Source of the DNA: Oscillospiraceae bacterium
Lineage (GTDB): Bacteria; Bacillota; Clostridia; Oscillospirales; Oscillospiraceae
Assembly (NCBI GenBank): GCA_015068455.1
Contig: SVKO01000001.1
Location: 425,738-489,737, forward strand
DNA length: 64,000 nt
Direction: 5' to 3'
The notes under the pieces were generated by a model. That model was not told the DNA's origin. It made no database searches and saw only the letters and a list, made by a program, of their open reading frames with translations. The position numbers and the translations under genes were made by a program. This document shows, piece by piece, positions 1-8,785 of this stretch (positions are counted from its first letter, which is position 1; each line of letters opens with the position of its first letter).

Positions 1-19
1 AAAGAAAGGGGTATTTTCC

Positions 20-505
20 ATGAAGCGTACAGATTATATCACATGGGACGAATACTTTATGGGCGTCGCCATGCTGGCGGCCCGCCGCAGCAAGGACCCC
101 AACACCCAGGTGGGCGCCTGCATCGTTTCCCCGGAGAATATCATCATCTCCACGGGCTACAACGGTCTGCCCAACGGCTGCTCCGACGACGAATACCCCT
201 GGGACCGGGAGGGGCCGGAGACCAAGTATCCCTTTGTGGTGCATGCCGAGCTCAACGCCATCCTGAATTCCGGCGGCCGCCGGCTGGACGGGGCGCGGCT
301 GTACGTGGCCCTGTTCCCCTGCAACGAGTGCGCCAAGGCCATCATCCAGAGCGGCATCCGCGAGATCTACTACCTCTCGGACAAATACGCCGATACCCCC
401 AGCACCCGCAATTCCAAGCGGATGCTCGACTCCGCCGGCGTGGTCTACAAGCAGCTCAAGCCGCGGCTCGACCGCCTCACCATTGATTTTACCGTAGATA
501 AGTAA
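20..505 (+). CDS. dCMP (deoxycytidylate) deaminase family protein
   Basis: Cytosolic zinc deaminase of the dCMP deaminase/ComEB family, expected to turn dCMP into dUMP for thymidylate synthesis. The 161 residues form one complete deaminase domain. The zinc and catalytic site is intact: H75-A-E77 and PCNEC at residues 100-104, with Glu77 as the expected proton shuttle. The ATG follows a purine-rich AAAGAAAGGGG stretch. The gene ends 13 nt before prfA and opens a five-gene co-directional run that ends at the terminator near 4,640. The substrate (dCMP rather than another deoxycytidine compound) is inferred from family resemblance. Confidence 0.92.
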   Translation: MKRTDYITWDEYFMGVAMLAARRSKDPNTQVGACIVSPENIIISTGYNGLPNGCSDDEYPWDREGPETKYPFVVHAELNAILNSGGRRLDGARLYVALFPCNECAKAIIQSGIREIYYLSDKYADTPSTRNSKRMLDSAGVVYKQLKPRLDRLTIDFTVDK

Positions 506-518
506 GGAGCAAATTTCC

Positions 519-1595
519 ATGCTGGACAAGCTCAGGCAGGTGGAAAGTAAATACGAAGCCCTGTGCGCCCGCTCTGAGCAGCCGGATTTCTATGCCGATC
601 CCCAGGCTGCGGCGCAGAACCTGCGCGAGCAGCGGGAGCTTGAGCCCGTGGTCGGCGCCTACCGGGCCTATATGGGTGCGAAGGCGCGCATGGACGAGGC
701 CCAGGCCATGCTGGCCGAGGACACCGATCCCGAGCTGCGGGCGCTGTGCCAGGAGGAGTTCCGCGACGCCAAGGCGGAGAGCGAGCGCCTGGAGGGGGAG
801 CTGAAGCTGCTGCTCCTGCCTAAAGATCCCAACGACAGCAAGAGCGTCATCATGGAGATCCGCGGCGGCGTGGGCGGCGAGGAAAGCGCCCTGTTTGCCC
901 ACAGCCTGTTCCGCATGTACTCCATGTACGCCCAGGCCAGAGGCTGGAGCGTGGAGCTGCTGAACTATTCCGAGACCGAGCTCGGCGGCGTCCGCGAGGC
1001 GGATTTTATCATCAACGGAACGGGCGCCTGGTCCCGGCTCAAATTTGAGTCCGGCGTGCACCGGGTGCAGCGGGTGCCCGAGACGGAGTCCGGCGGCCGC
1101 ATCCACACCTCCACCGCCACCGTGGCGGTGCTGCCCGAGATGGAGCAGGTGGACGTGGATCTCCGGCCGGAGGATATTGAGATGCAGGTCTTCCGGGCCT
1201 CCGGGGCCGGCGGCCAGCACATCAACAAGACCTCCTCCGCGGTGCGGCTGATCCACAGGCCCACGGGCATCACGGTGTCCTGCCAGGAGGAGCGCAGCCA
1301 GGTGCAGAACCGGGAGCGCTGCATGCAAATGCTGGCCTCCAAGCTATATGAGATCGAGCAGACCCGGATCAGCTCGGAATACGCCGCCGACCGCAAAAGC
1401 CAGGTGGGCACCGGCATGCGCAACGAGCGCATCCGCACCTATAATTTCCCCCAGGGGCGGGTGACCGATCACCGCATCGGCCTCAGCCTCTATAAGATCG
1501 ACGCGATCATGGACGGCGATCTGGACGAGCTCATCGACGCGCTGGTCACCGCCGATCAGGCCGACCGGCTGCGCAGAAACGAGGCGCAGACATGA
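519..1595 (+). CDS. prfA: Peptide chain release factor 1
   Basis: Class I release factor that reads UAA and UAG stop codons and triggers peptidyl-tRNA hydrolysis on the ribosome. The 358-residue length is normal for RF1. The GGQ catalytic motif lies at residues 231-233 (GAGGQHINKTSSAVR). The stop-recognition tripeptide is P187-E188-T189, i.e. PxT, which marks RF1 and not RF2 (SPF). The ATG sits after AAGGAGC. Its TGA overlaps the next start by 4 nt (ATGA), so it is translationally coupled to the Sua5 gene. Confidence 0.97.
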   Translation: MLDKLRQVESKYEALCARSEQPDFYADPQAAAQNLREQRELEPVVGAYRAYMGAKARMDEAQAMLAEDTDPELRALCQEEFRDAKAESERLEGELKLLLLPKDPNDSKSVIMEIRGGVGGEESALFAHSLFRMYSMYAQARGWSVELLNYSETELGGVREADFIINGTGAWSRLKFESGVHRVQRVPETESGGRIHTSTATVAVLPEMEQVDVDLRPEDIEMQVFRASGAGGQHINKTSSAVRLIHRPTGITVSCQEERSQVQNRERCMQMLASKLYEIEQTRISSEYAADRKSQVGTGMRNERIRTYNFPQGRVTDHRIGLSLYKIDAIMDGDLDELIDALVTADQADRLRRNEAQT

Positions 1596-2629
1596 CACAG
1601 CTTCTTCGGGATACCGACCCCAAAACCGCCGGGATCGCGGCGGCGCTGATCCGCCGGGGCGAGCTGGTGGCCCTGCCCACCGAGACGGTCTACGGTCTCG
1701 GCGCGGACGGACTCAATCCAGACGCCGTGGCGAAGATTTTTGTTGCCAAGGGCCGGCCCCAGGACAATCCCCTGATCCTGCACATCTCCGAGCCGAAAGA
1801 GCTCGAAAAATACTGCCGGGATATTCCCGGCAGCGCCTGGGATCTGGCCGAGCACTTCTGGCCGGGGCCCCTGACCATGGTGCTGCCCGCGCGGGACATC
1901 GTGCCCCGGAGCACCACCGCCGGCCTGGATTCCGTGGCCGTGCGCTGCCCGCAGACCCCCGTGACCCGCGAGATCATCCGTCTGGCGGGCGTTCCCATTG
2001 CGGCGCCCTCCGCCAATCTCTCCGGCAAGCCCTCCACCACCAGCGCGCAGCATGTCCTGAACGACTACGGCGCCGACGGCCCGCTGGCCGCCATTGTGGA
2101 CGCGGGTCCCTGCCGGGTGGGTGTGGAATCCACCATCGTCTCGCTCCTGGGCGAACGGCCCCGGCTGCTTCGCCCAGGCGGCGTCGGCCCCGAGCAGCTT
2201 CGGGAGGTGCTGGGGCGGCTGGAGGTGGATCAGGCCGTCACCGGACTGCTCTCCGACGACGCCGTGGTCCGCGCCCCGGGCATGAAATACAAGCACTACG
2301 CCCCGCGGGCCCAGGTCATCGTCGTGGAGGGCCCGAGCGAAACGGCGGCCAAATACATCCGTCCCAGGCTGGACAAAAACAGCGCGGTTTTGTGCTTCCG
2401 TGAAGAACTGCCGCTTTACGGGGGCTGCCAGACGCTGGCTTACGGAAGAGAAAGCGATCCGCAGACCCTGTCCGCCGGCCTGTTCGCTGCCTTGCGGGAG
2501 CTGGACCGGGACGATATTTCCACGATTTACGCCCGCTGCCCCACCGGCGGCGGCGTGGCCTGCGCGGTGCGCAACCGGCTGCTGAAAGCGGCGGGGTTCC
2601 GAACCGTCCGGGCGGAGGAAACGCTATGA
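1592..2629 (+). CDS. L-threonylcarbamoyladenylate synthase (Sua5/YrdC/YwlC family)
   Basis: Makes threonylcarbamoyl-AMP from threonine, bicarbonate and ATP, the first step of the universal t6A37 modification of ANN-decoding tRNAs. At 345 residues this is the long Sua5 form: an N-terminal YrdC fold (about 1-205, with the KGRPQDNPL and SANLSGKPSTTS substrate-binding segments), a linker, and a C-terminal Sua5 domain (about 235-340, starting near APGMKYKHYAP). It overlaps prfA and coaE by 4 nt at each end, as expected within a compact operon. Sua5 next to prfA is a common arrangement in Firmicutes. Confidence 0.94.
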   Translation: MTQLLRDTDPKTAGIAAALIRRGELVALPTETVYGLGADGLNPDAVAKIFVAKGRPQDNPLILHISEPKELEKYCRDIPGSAWDLAEHFWPGPLTMVLPARDIVPRSTTAGLDSVAVRCPQTPVTREIIRLAGVPIAAPSANLSGKPSTTSAQHVLNDYGADGPLAAIVDAGPCRVGVESTIVSLLGERPRLLRPGGVGPEQLREVLGRLEVDQAVTGLLSDDAVVRAPGMKYKHYAPRAQVIVVEGPSETAAKYIRPRLDKNSAVLCFREELPLYGGCQTLAYGRESDPQTLSAGLFAALRELDRDDISTIYARCPTGGGVACAVRNRLLKAAGFRTVRAEETL

Positions 2630-3219
2630 TGACCATAGGCGTGACCGGCGGCTCCGGCGCCGGAAAGACCACCGTGCTGCACGAGGCGCAGCGCCGCGGC
2701 GCGCTGATCCTGGACTGCGATGAGATCTACCACGAACTTCTGGAGACCTCCGGGAAAATGCTCGCCGAAATCGGGGAGGCTTTTCCGGGGTCTGTGGAAA
2801 ACGGCGTATTGAACCGGAAGAAGCTGGGAAAACTGGTTTTTAACGATCCCGCCGCACTGAAAGAGCTCAACGCCATCACCCATCGGTATGTGCGCCGGGA
2901 GGTACGCCGCCGGCTGCGGCAATCCGACGCGAGTCTGGCCGTCATCGACGCCATCGGCCTGATCGAGAGCGGTCTGCACAAGCTCTGCGACGCCACCGTC
3001 TGCGTCAGCGCGCCGGAGGAGGCGCGGGTCCGGCGCATCATGGCCCGGGAGGGCATTTCCGAGGAATATGCCCGCGCCCGCATCCGCGCACAGAAGCCGG
3101 ACAGCTACTATGCCGGCCGATGCACCCATCAGATCATCAACGATTATCCCAGCGTGCAGGACTTCGCCCGGGCAGCGGGCGTCCTGCTCGATCAAATCAT
3201 AAAAGGAGAACCGACATGA
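2626..3219 (+). CDS. coaE: Dephospho-CoA kinase
   Basis: Phosphorylates the 3' hydroxyl of dephospho-CoA, the last step of coenzyme A synthesis. The 197 residues carry the P-loop GGSGAGKT at about 8-15, the DCDEIYHELL segment after strand 2, and a lid region rich in Arg (RREVRRRL, EEARVRRIMAREG). That is the usual CoaE domain order and size. The start overlaps the Sua5 stop (ATGATG context) and its own TGA overlaps the next ATG by 4 nt, so translation is coupled on both sides. Confidence 0.95.
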   Translation: MMTIGVTGGSGAGKTTVLHEAQRRGALILDCDEIYHELLETSGKMLAEIGEAFPGSVENGVLNRKKLGKLVFNDPAALKELNAITHRYVRREVRRRLRQSDASLAVIDAIGLIESGLHKLCDATVCVSAPEEARVRRIMAREGISEEYARARIRAQKPDSYYAGRCTHQIINDYPSVQDFARAAGVLLDQIIKGEPT

Positions 3220-4619
3220 CAGACATAGAGCAGCTTCGCAAGACCCTTCTTCGCGATACCCGCGGCGGGTATGACCGCATGGACCGTGCCGAGATCCCCG
3301 CCATGGAGACCTACTGCCGCGAATACATCCGCTTCATCAGTGAAGCAAAGACCGAACGCGAGGCCGTGAAATGGACCGTCGCCGCGGCGGAGGCCGCCGG
3401 CTACCGCCCCTTCACCCCGGGCATGGCCCTGAATCCCGGGGACAAGGTCTATCACAACAACCGCGGCAAGAGCGTCTTTTTTGCGCACATCGGCAAAAAG
3501 CCCCTGGGCGAGGGCGTCCGCATCTGCGCGGCCCACATCGACTCTCCCCGGCTGGACCTCAAGCCCAACCCGCTGTATGAAGACGGGGAAATGGCCCTGC
3601 TCAAGACCCACTACTACGGCGGCATCAAGAAGTACCAGTGGACCACCGTGCCCCTGGCGCTGCACGGCGTGGTGATCCGGGCCGACGGCAGCCGCGCGGA
3701 GGTCTGCATCGGCGAAAACCCGGAGGATCCCGTGCTGTATGTGACGGATCTGCTCATTCATCTGGCGGCCGATCAGATGAAGAAGCCCCTCTCCGAGGGC
3801 GTCACCGCCGAGCAGCTGAACCTGCTGGTGGGCTCCCGGCCCGTTGCGGGCGAGGGCGCCGACCGGGTGAAGCTGGGCGTGCTCAGGATCCTGCATGAGC
3901 AGCTGGGCATCACCGAGGAGGATTTCCGCAGCGCGGAGCTGTGCGTCGTCCCCGCGGGTCCGGCCCGCTATGTGGGCTTTGACCGCAGCATGATTTTGGG
4001 CTACGGTCACGACGACCGGGTCTGCGCCTACGCCTGCTTCGTGCCCATGCTGGAGCAGGATACGCCGGAATTCACCTCCGTCTGCCTGCTGGCGGACAAG
4101 GAGGAGATCGGCTCCGTGGGCGTATCCGGTATGAAGAGCCAGGCCTTTGAGACCTTCATGGAGGATCTGTGCCAGGCGCAGGGAGAGAATGTGCGCCGCT
4201 GCTTCGAGCGCGCCTTCTGCCTGTCCGCCGACGTGACCAACGCCTTCGATCCCGACTATGCCGACACCTGCGACAAGCGCAACAGCGCGGTCCTGGGCGG
4301 CGGCGTGGGCGTGTGCAAGTACACCGGCGCCCGGGGCAAGTCCGGCGCATCCGACGCCTCGGCAGAGGCCATGGGCTTCCTGCGCGGCGTCCTGGCGCGC
4401 GGCGAGGTGCTCTGGCAGAGCGCCACCCTGGGCAAGGTGGATCAGGGCGGCGGCGGCACCGTGGCCGGTTACATGGCCAACCGCAACATCGTCACCGTGG
4501 ACGCCGGCGTGCCGGTGCTGAGCATGCATGCACCCCTGGAGGTCGTCTCCACCCTGGACGCCTATATGATGAAAAAAGCTGCCGCGGCGGTCTACCGCGA
4601 CAGCGCCCCCCTGGATTGA
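3216..4619 (+). CDS. M18 family aminopeptidase
   Basis: Cytosolic zinc aminopeptidase of family M18 (aspartyl aminopeptidase type), which trims N-terminal residues from peptides. From the ATG at 3216 it is 467 residues. That start is preferred over an upstream in-frame ATG at 3120 because AAAGGAGA lies just before it and it overlaps the coaE stop by 4 nt. The expected metal ligands are visible in order: His in AAHIDSPRLD, Asp in GHDDRV, the Glu pair in DKEEIGS, Asp in SADVTNAFDP and His in SMHAPLE. A strong terminator follows directly, closing the operon. Exact peptide specificity cannot be read from the sequence. Confidence 0.93.
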   Translation: MTDIEQLRKTLLRDTRGGYDRMDRAEIPAMETYCREYIRFISEAKTEREAVKWTVAAAEAAGYRPFTPGMALNPGDKVYHNNRGKSVFFAHIGKKPLGEGVRICAAHIDSPRLDLKPNPLYEDGEMALLKTHYYGGIKKYQWTTVPLALHGVVIRADGSRAEVCIGENPEDPVLYVTDLLIHLAADQMKKPLSEGVTAEQLNLLVGSRPVAGEGADRVKLGVLRILHEQLGITEEDFRSAELCVVPAGPARYVGFDRSMILGYGHDDRVCAYACFVPMLEQDTPEFTSVCLLADKEEIGSVGVSGMKSQAFETFMEDLCQAQGENVRRCFERAFCLSADVTNAFDPDYADTCDKRNSAVLGGGVGVCKYTGARGKSGASDASAEAMGFLRGVLARGEVLWQSATLGKVDQGGGGTVAGYMANRNIVTVDAGVPVLSMHAPLEVVSTLDAYMMKKAAAAVYRDSAPLD

Positions 4620-4624
4620 TTTGT

Positions 4625-4665
4625 CCGGCCCCGCGGTTCCCCGGAACCGCGGGGCCGGGTTTTTT
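4625..4665 (+). terminator. Rho-independent terminator of the prfA-coaE-M18 operon
   Basis: A perfect 16-bp GC-rich stem (arms 4625-4640 and 4643-4658) with a 2-nt gap is followed by GTTTTTT. It begins 6 nt after the M18 stop codon. Confidence 0.95.
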
Positions 4666-4686
4666 CTTCGCGCCCGGAAAGACAGG

Positions 4687-4717
4687 CGCCCCTGCGGACG
4701 GATGTTCCGCAGGGGCG
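4687..4717 (-). terminator. Terminator hairpin after the DUF1836 gene
   Basis: An 11-bp stem (CGCCCCTGCGG with its complement) lies 6 nt past the TAA of the - strand DUF1836 gene. The downstream U-tract on the - strand is short (GTCTTT), so strength is uncertain. With the + strand terminator at 4625-4665 it insulates two convergent operons. Confidence 0.6.
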
Positions 4718-4722
4718 TCGGG

Positions 4723-5304
4723 TTATTCTTCGGGGTTGGACTCCTCCAGCAGCAGAAGCTTTTGGGCCAGAAGCCTTGAAAAGCCGCCGATGATGGCCGA
4801 GCGGGTGATCAGATCCTCCGCATTGTCCACGGCGATCTCGGTGCGTTCGGGGTGCTCCAGGATCGGCGCGGCCAGCAGACGGATCATATCGGTAAAATTC
4901 TTCGCGCTGTAGGTATGCTGCCGCACATAGCTGCGGTAGACCGCCTCCACCTCTTCCCGCTGCAGCCCCGTGGGGATGATCCGGTGGATCAGGGCGATGG
5001 ACAGGGTCTGCTTGAGGGTGCAGATGATGATGAGGTAGGCGATGTGCTCCCGGTAATAGCGCTTCTTGACGGGCTCGGGCATCACCTTGGTGCGGACGTA
5101 GTTATTGATGGTGGAGGCTGTGATGAACTGCTCCTCCTTGAGCTCCGGAGGCAGATAGTCCAGATACTGCTTCAGAAGGTCGATCACCTGCTCCATATAC
5201 AGGCCGAAATCCGGGATGTTTTCCCACTCCGGCAGACGAAAACTGTCGAGATATTTCTCCCAGCGGCGCAGCTTGGCCGCCACAAACGCGTTGCTGCAGG
5301 TCAT
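4723..5304 (-). CDS. DUF1836 domain-containing protein, possible regulator
   Basis: The 193-residue protein matches the DUF1836 pattern: a helix-turn-helix-like N-terminal half in which residues around FITASTINNYVRTKVMPEPV resemble the MerR-type recognition region, then a helical C-terminal half. These proteins are small Firmicute proteins presumed to bind DNA; the function is not established. I chose the ATG at 5304, which has GAGGTG five bases upstream; a GTG at 5316 overlaps the GntR stop and is the alternative. It is the last gene of the citrate-synthase-like/GntR operon. Confidence 0.75.
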   Translation of the reverse strand: MTCSNAFVAAKLRRWEKYLDSFRLPEWENIPDFGLYMEQVIDLLKQYLDYLPPELKEEQFITASTINNYVRTKVMPEPVKKRYYREHIAYLIIICTLKQTLSIALIHRIIPTGLQREEVEAVYRSYVRQHTYSAKNFTDMIRLLAAPILEHPERTEIAVDNAEDLITRSAIIGGFSRLLAQKLLLLEESNPEE

Positions 5305-5312
5305 GACGCACC

Positions 5313-5960
5313 TCACTCCTGGCAGGCGTCGAGAATGCTCTGGCGCGCGTTCTCCACATGGTAGGTCATGAGGGATTCCGCCTTGTCGCGTTCGCCGGAG
5401 GCAATGGCCTCGTACAGGCCGCGGTGCTCCCGGACGCTGCGCTCTGCCCGGGAGAGGATGTCCATGGACTCCCGGCGGAACTTCATGATCTTTCGCAGCA
5501 TGGGCTGCAGGGCGTCCGTGAGCATCTGATGGTCGGCCATGATGTAAATGAGGTCGTGGAAACGCACGTCCATCTCCACCACGTGGGCGGTGTCGCCCTT
5601 GGCGACATAGTATTCCTGCAGCTCCAGGGTATGCAGCATCTCGCTCAGCTGCTCGTCGGTGCGGTTCTGGGCGGCGTAATAGGCCACCAGCCCCTCGATG
5701 CGCACGCGCATCATGAGGATATCCTCCAGATCCCGCCGGGTGATGCCCAGCACCACCGAGCCCTTGGGCGTCTCGCGGATCAGATGCTCCTGCCCCAGAC
5801 GGCGCAGGGCCTCGCGGATGGGGGTGCGGCTGACGCCCAGCTCCTCCACCAGGCGCAGCTCGGTGAGGACCTCGCCTTTTTTGTAGGCGCCGGAAATGAT
5901 ATCGCGCTCCAGCCGGTCGAAGACCCGGTCGGCCAGGGAAACATAGTTTTTGGCGTTCAT
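5313..5960 (-). CDS. GntR family transcriptional regulator, FCD (FadR-type) subfamily
   Basis: DNA-binding regulator of 215 residues. The N-terminal winged helix (about 10-75) contains SGAYKKGEVLTELRLVEELG and the recognition-helix region GVSRTPIREALRRL. The C-terminal part (about 85-210) is the all-helical FCD effector domain, with metal/ligand-type His and Asp residues such as VRFHDLIY. AAGGAGG precedes the ATG. It lies 12 nt downstream of the citrate-synthase-like gene and upstream of DUF1836. A GntR-type inverted repeat sits at the head of this operon (7389-7404), which suggests autoregulation. The ligand is probably a carboxylic acid, inferred from the neighbour. Confidence 0.92.
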   Translation of the reverse strand: MNAKNYVSLADRVFDRLERDIISGAYKKGEVLTELRLVEELGVSRTPIREALRRLGQEHLIRETPKGSVVLGITRRDLEDILMMRVRIEGLVAYYAAQNRTDEQLSEMLHTLELQEYYVAKGDTAHVVEMDVRFHDLIYIMADHQMLTDALQPMLRKIMKFRRESMDILSRAERSVREHRGLYEAIASGERDKAESLMTYHVENARQSILDACQE

Positions 5961-5972
5961 GGTTCCGCCTCC

Positions 5973-7349
5973 TTACACTCTGGCGAGCCGTCCGCCGGAC
6001 AGCTCCTCGATCTTTTCCTCCAGCTCGTGGTTGGAAAGCACGGTCTGGCGGCCGTTTTCATACAGCTCGTCGATCCATGCCTTGAGCTCCGTGACCAGAG
6101 GATCGTGCTTGCTCAGAGCCTCGGCCCCGGACAGGCCGTAGTTGCCGTTGATCCAGTAGGCGATGCCCGCCAGGCCGGAGGTCTTGCTGATCTGCACCGA
6201 GGCGGGCCGGTTGAGCAGGCGCGCCGTGTCGAAAATATTGTAGATTTCCTCGTCCTTGAGCAGACCGTCGGCGTGGATGCCGGCCTTGGTGACGTTGAAA
6301 TTGCGGCCCACGAAGGGGGTCATGGGCGGGATATGATACCCCACATCCTTGCGGAAGAAATCGGCGATCTCGGTGATGACCGTGGGGTCCATGCCGTCGA
6401 AGGAGCCGCGCAGGGAGGCGTACTCGAAGACCATGGCCTCCAGGGGCACGTTGCCGGTGCGCTCGCCGATGCCCAGCAGGGAGCAGTTGACGGCGCAGGC
6501 GCCGTAGAGCCAGGCGGTGGAGGCGTTGACCACGGCCTTGTAGAAATCGTTGTGGCCGTGCCACTCCAGGCACTCCGACTGCAGGTCGGAATAGTGCTGC
6601 AGGCCGTAGATGATGCCGGGCACGCTCCGGGGCAGGGCCGTGCCGGAGAAGGGCACGCCGTAGCCCATGGTGTCGCAGGCGCGGATCTTCACGGGGATGC
6701 CCGCGTTGTCAGAGAGCTTGACGAGCTCATTGACAAAGGGCACCACGAAGCCGTAGAAATCGGCGCGGGTGATGTCCTCCAGGTGGCAGCGGGGGATGAC
6801 CCCGGCGTCAAAGGCGTCCTTGACGGTGCCCAGGTAGTGATCCAGGGCCTGCTTGCGGGTCATCTTCATCTTCTTGAAGATATGGTAGTCGCTGCAGCTG
6901 ACCAGGATGCCCGTCTCGCGGATGCCGAGCTGGCGGACCAGGCGGAAGTCCTCCTTGTTCGCGCGGATCCAGGAGGTGATCTCCGGGAAGGGCAGGTTCA
7001 GCGCCATGCACTTTTCCAGGGCCTCGCGGTCGCGCTTGGAGTAGATGAAGAACTCCGTCTGGCGGATGATGCCGTAGGGGCCGCCCAGGCGGTTGAGGAG
7101 CTTGTAGATCTTCACGATCTGATCCACGCTGTAGGGCTCCACGGACTGCTGTCCGTCCCGCAGGGAGGTGTCGGTGATCCAGATCTCCTCGGGCATGTTC
7201 ATGGGCACGCGGCGATGGTTGAAGGCCACCTTCGGCACGGATTCATAGTCATAGATGTCCCGGTAGAGATTCGGATCGGGGACGTCCTGCAGGGAGTACT
7301 TATAATTCTTCTGTTCCAACAGATTGGATTTGCTCGAGATTTCCAGCAT
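5973..7349 (-). CDS. Isopropylmalate/citramalate synthase-like enzyme, candidate Re-citrate synthase
   Basis: DRE-TIM acyltransferase of 458 residues. The TIM-barrel nucleophile/metal segment is TDTSLRDGQQ (about 53-62) and the metal His pair is in LEWHGHND. It lacks the long C-terminal LeuA regulatory domain of true isopropylmalate synthases. The spacing and segments such as GGPYGIIRQTEFFIYS and RNFNVTKAGIHADGLL match my recollection of clostridial proteins annotated as isopropylmalate synthase that act as Re-face citrate synthase (acetyl-CoA + oxaloacetate). The start at 7349 has CAGGAGG eight bases upstream; an ATG 16 codons earlier lies inside the operator. It is not beside leu genes, which also argues against leucine synthesis. 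Confidence 0.75.
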   Translation of the reverse strand: MLEISSKSNLLEQKNYKYSLQDVPDPNLYRDIYDYESVPKVAFNHRRVPMNMPEEIWITDTSLRDGQQSVEPYSVDQIVKIYKLLNRLGGPYGIIRQTEFFIYSKRDREALEKCMALNLPFPEITSWIRANKEDFRLVRQLGIRETGILVSCSDYHIFKKMKMTRKQALDHYLGTVKDAFDAGVIPRCHLEDITRADFYGFVVPFVNELVKLSDNAGIPVKIRACDTMGYGVPFSGTALPRSVPGIIYGLQHYSDLQSECLEWHGHNDFYKAVVNASTAWLYGACAVNCSLLGIGERTGNVPLEAMVFEYASLRGSFDGMDPTVITEIADFFRKDVGYHIPPMTPFVGRNFNVTKAGIHADGLLKDEEIYNIFDTARLLNRPASVQISKTSGLAGIAYWINGNYGLSGAEALSKHDPLVTELKAWIDELYENGRQTVLSNHELEEKIEELSGGRLARV

Positions 7350-7388
7350 TTCGGGGCCTCCTGAGAAAAACATGGATTCATGTATGCG

Positions 7389-7404
7389 TGTATACAATTA
7401 TACA
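7389..7404. promoter_or_regulatory. Candidate operator for the GntR regulator
   Basis: A perfect inverted repeat TGTATA-CAAT-TATACA lies 40 bp upstream of the citrate-synthase-like start. Its size and T/A-rich GTATAC core are typical of FadR-subfamily GntR operators, and the GntR gene is second in the operon. Assignment is inference. Confidence 0.55.
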
Positions 7405-7578
7405 TAAAGGAGAAACTTTGTCAAGCGGCGATTTTATTCGATAACGGCTGTTTTGTTTGGAATTCCAAATCAGAGCACAAAAAATGTCGAAAAAACTGCG
7501 ATTTGCATCTTGTTTTTTCCAAAAATCAATGGTAAATTGTTTAAGTAACCATGATTATGACTGGAAGGAGGATCTTCC

Positions 7579-8775
7579 GTGAAATTATCAAAAGCCATCC
7601 AGAACTGCACCGATGATCCCATGCTCTCCTATCGCGCGCTGGCCCGCCAGGCACAGGAGCGCGGCATTGAGGTGATCGGTCTGGACAACAGCCAGCCCGA
7701 CAGCTCCACCTCCGACGTGTTCTTTGCCGCCGCCGGCGCCTACGTGCCGGAGAAGCTGGACTACGCTCCGGCCAAGGGCCTTTCCATCATGGCCGAAGCG
7801 CTGCAGAACTTCTACCGCCGCCGCGGCATGAACTACGCCCTGGAGGATATCCTGGTCACCGCCGGCGCCAGCGAAGCGCTGATGTTCGCCATGCAGTGCA
7901 TCCTGGACCCCGACAGCGAGGTCATCGTTCCGGAGCCCTTTTATCTGAGCCTGCGCACGGTCATCACCGTCTGCGGCGGCCAGATCCGCCCCCTGTTCAC
8001 CACCCCCGAGGAGGACTACAACTACGCCACCCGCGAGAAGATCGAAGCCCTCATTACCCCCGAGACCCGGGCGATCCTGCTGTGCAATCCCTGCAACCCC
8101 ACCGGCAAGGTGCTCACGCGTCCCGAAATGCAGCTCATTGCGAACATCGTCAAGGAGCGGGGCCTGTGGCTGATCGTGGACGAAACCTACCGCGAATTCG
8201 TCTATGACGGCGAGGCCGATTCCTTCGGCCAGCTCCCGTCCCTCGAGCAGCAGCTGGTGCTGGTGGATTCCGCGTCCAACAGCTTCTCCCTGGGCGGCGC
8301 CAGAGTGGGCGCCCTCATTACGAAAAACCGCGAATTCATGCGCGCGAGCGCCAAGCTGGCCCAGGCCCGCCGCTCCGTGGCGACCCTCAACCAGGTGGCC
8401 GCCGCCGAGCTCTATCTCATGGACGACAGCGCCTTCAGCGCCCGCCGGGCGGACTATGCCCGCCGCCGCGATCTGTGCCTGGAGGCCATGCGGGCCATCC
8501 CCGGCGTGGTGTGCGCCGAGCCCAGCGGCGCCCTGTTCCTGATGGCGCGCCTGCCTGTGGACGATACCGGCCGCTTCCAGAAGTGGCTTCTGGAGGAATT
8601 CGACCTGGACGGCCAGACCATCCTGATGGCGCCGGGCAGCTGCTTCTACAGCACCTACGGCTGCGGCAGGAGCGAGGTGCGCATCTCCTACGTGGTGGAG
8701 GAGCAGACGCTCCTGCGCGCCATGGAGATCCTCGCCGAGGCCCTGCGCCGTTATCCCGGCGCCCTGCGCGGATAA
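7579..8775 (+). CDS. Class I/II aminotransferase-fold protein with Asn at the PLP-lysine position
   Basis: The 398 residues match the fold-type I aminotransferase (AspC-like) family from end to end, including VTAGASEAL, CNPCNPTGKVL, VDETYREFV and a C-terminal RISYV arginine. The PLP Schiff-base motif, normally S-x-S-K-x-F-S-x-x-G-x-R-x-G, reads SASNSFSLGGARVG here: codon AAC (8278-8280) gives Asn234 in place of Lys. If the read is right, normal transamination is unlikely. The start is GTG with GGAAGGAGG upstream. It stands alone, divergent from the citrate-synthase-like operon, and ends at a strong terminator. Substrate unknown. Confidence 0.88.
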   Translation: MKLSKAIQNCTDDPMLSYRALARQAQERGIEVIGLDNSQPDSSTSDVFFAAAGAYVPEKLDYAPAKGLSIMAEALQNFYRRRGMNYALEDILVTAGASEALMFAMQCILDPDSEVIVPEPFYLSLRTVITVCGGQIRPLFTTPEEDYNYATREKIEALITPETRAILLCNPCNPTGKVLTRPEMQLIANIVKERGLWLIVDETYREFVYDGEADSFGQLPSLEQQLVLVDSASNSFSLGGARVGALITKNREFMRASAKLAQARRSVATLNQVAAAELYLMDDSAFSARRADYARRRDLCLEAMRAIPGVVCAEPSGALFLMARLPVDDTGRFQKWLLEEFDLDGQTILMAPGSCFYSTYGCGRSEVRISYVVEEQTLLRAMEILAEALRRYPGALRG

Positions 8776-8785
8776 GAAAACAAAC

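Noticed and set aside
5973..7349. 2-isopropylmalate synthase for leucine synthesis (leuA)
   Set aside because: No LeuA regulatory domain, no leuB/C/D neighbours, and the sequence segments fit the Re-citrate-synthase-like group better.
5358..7364. Open frame of 668 codons on the + strand
   Set aside because: It is antisense to the GntR and citrate-synthase-like genes. High GC removes stop codons; the peptide is Val/His/Gly/Leu-rich with no domain.
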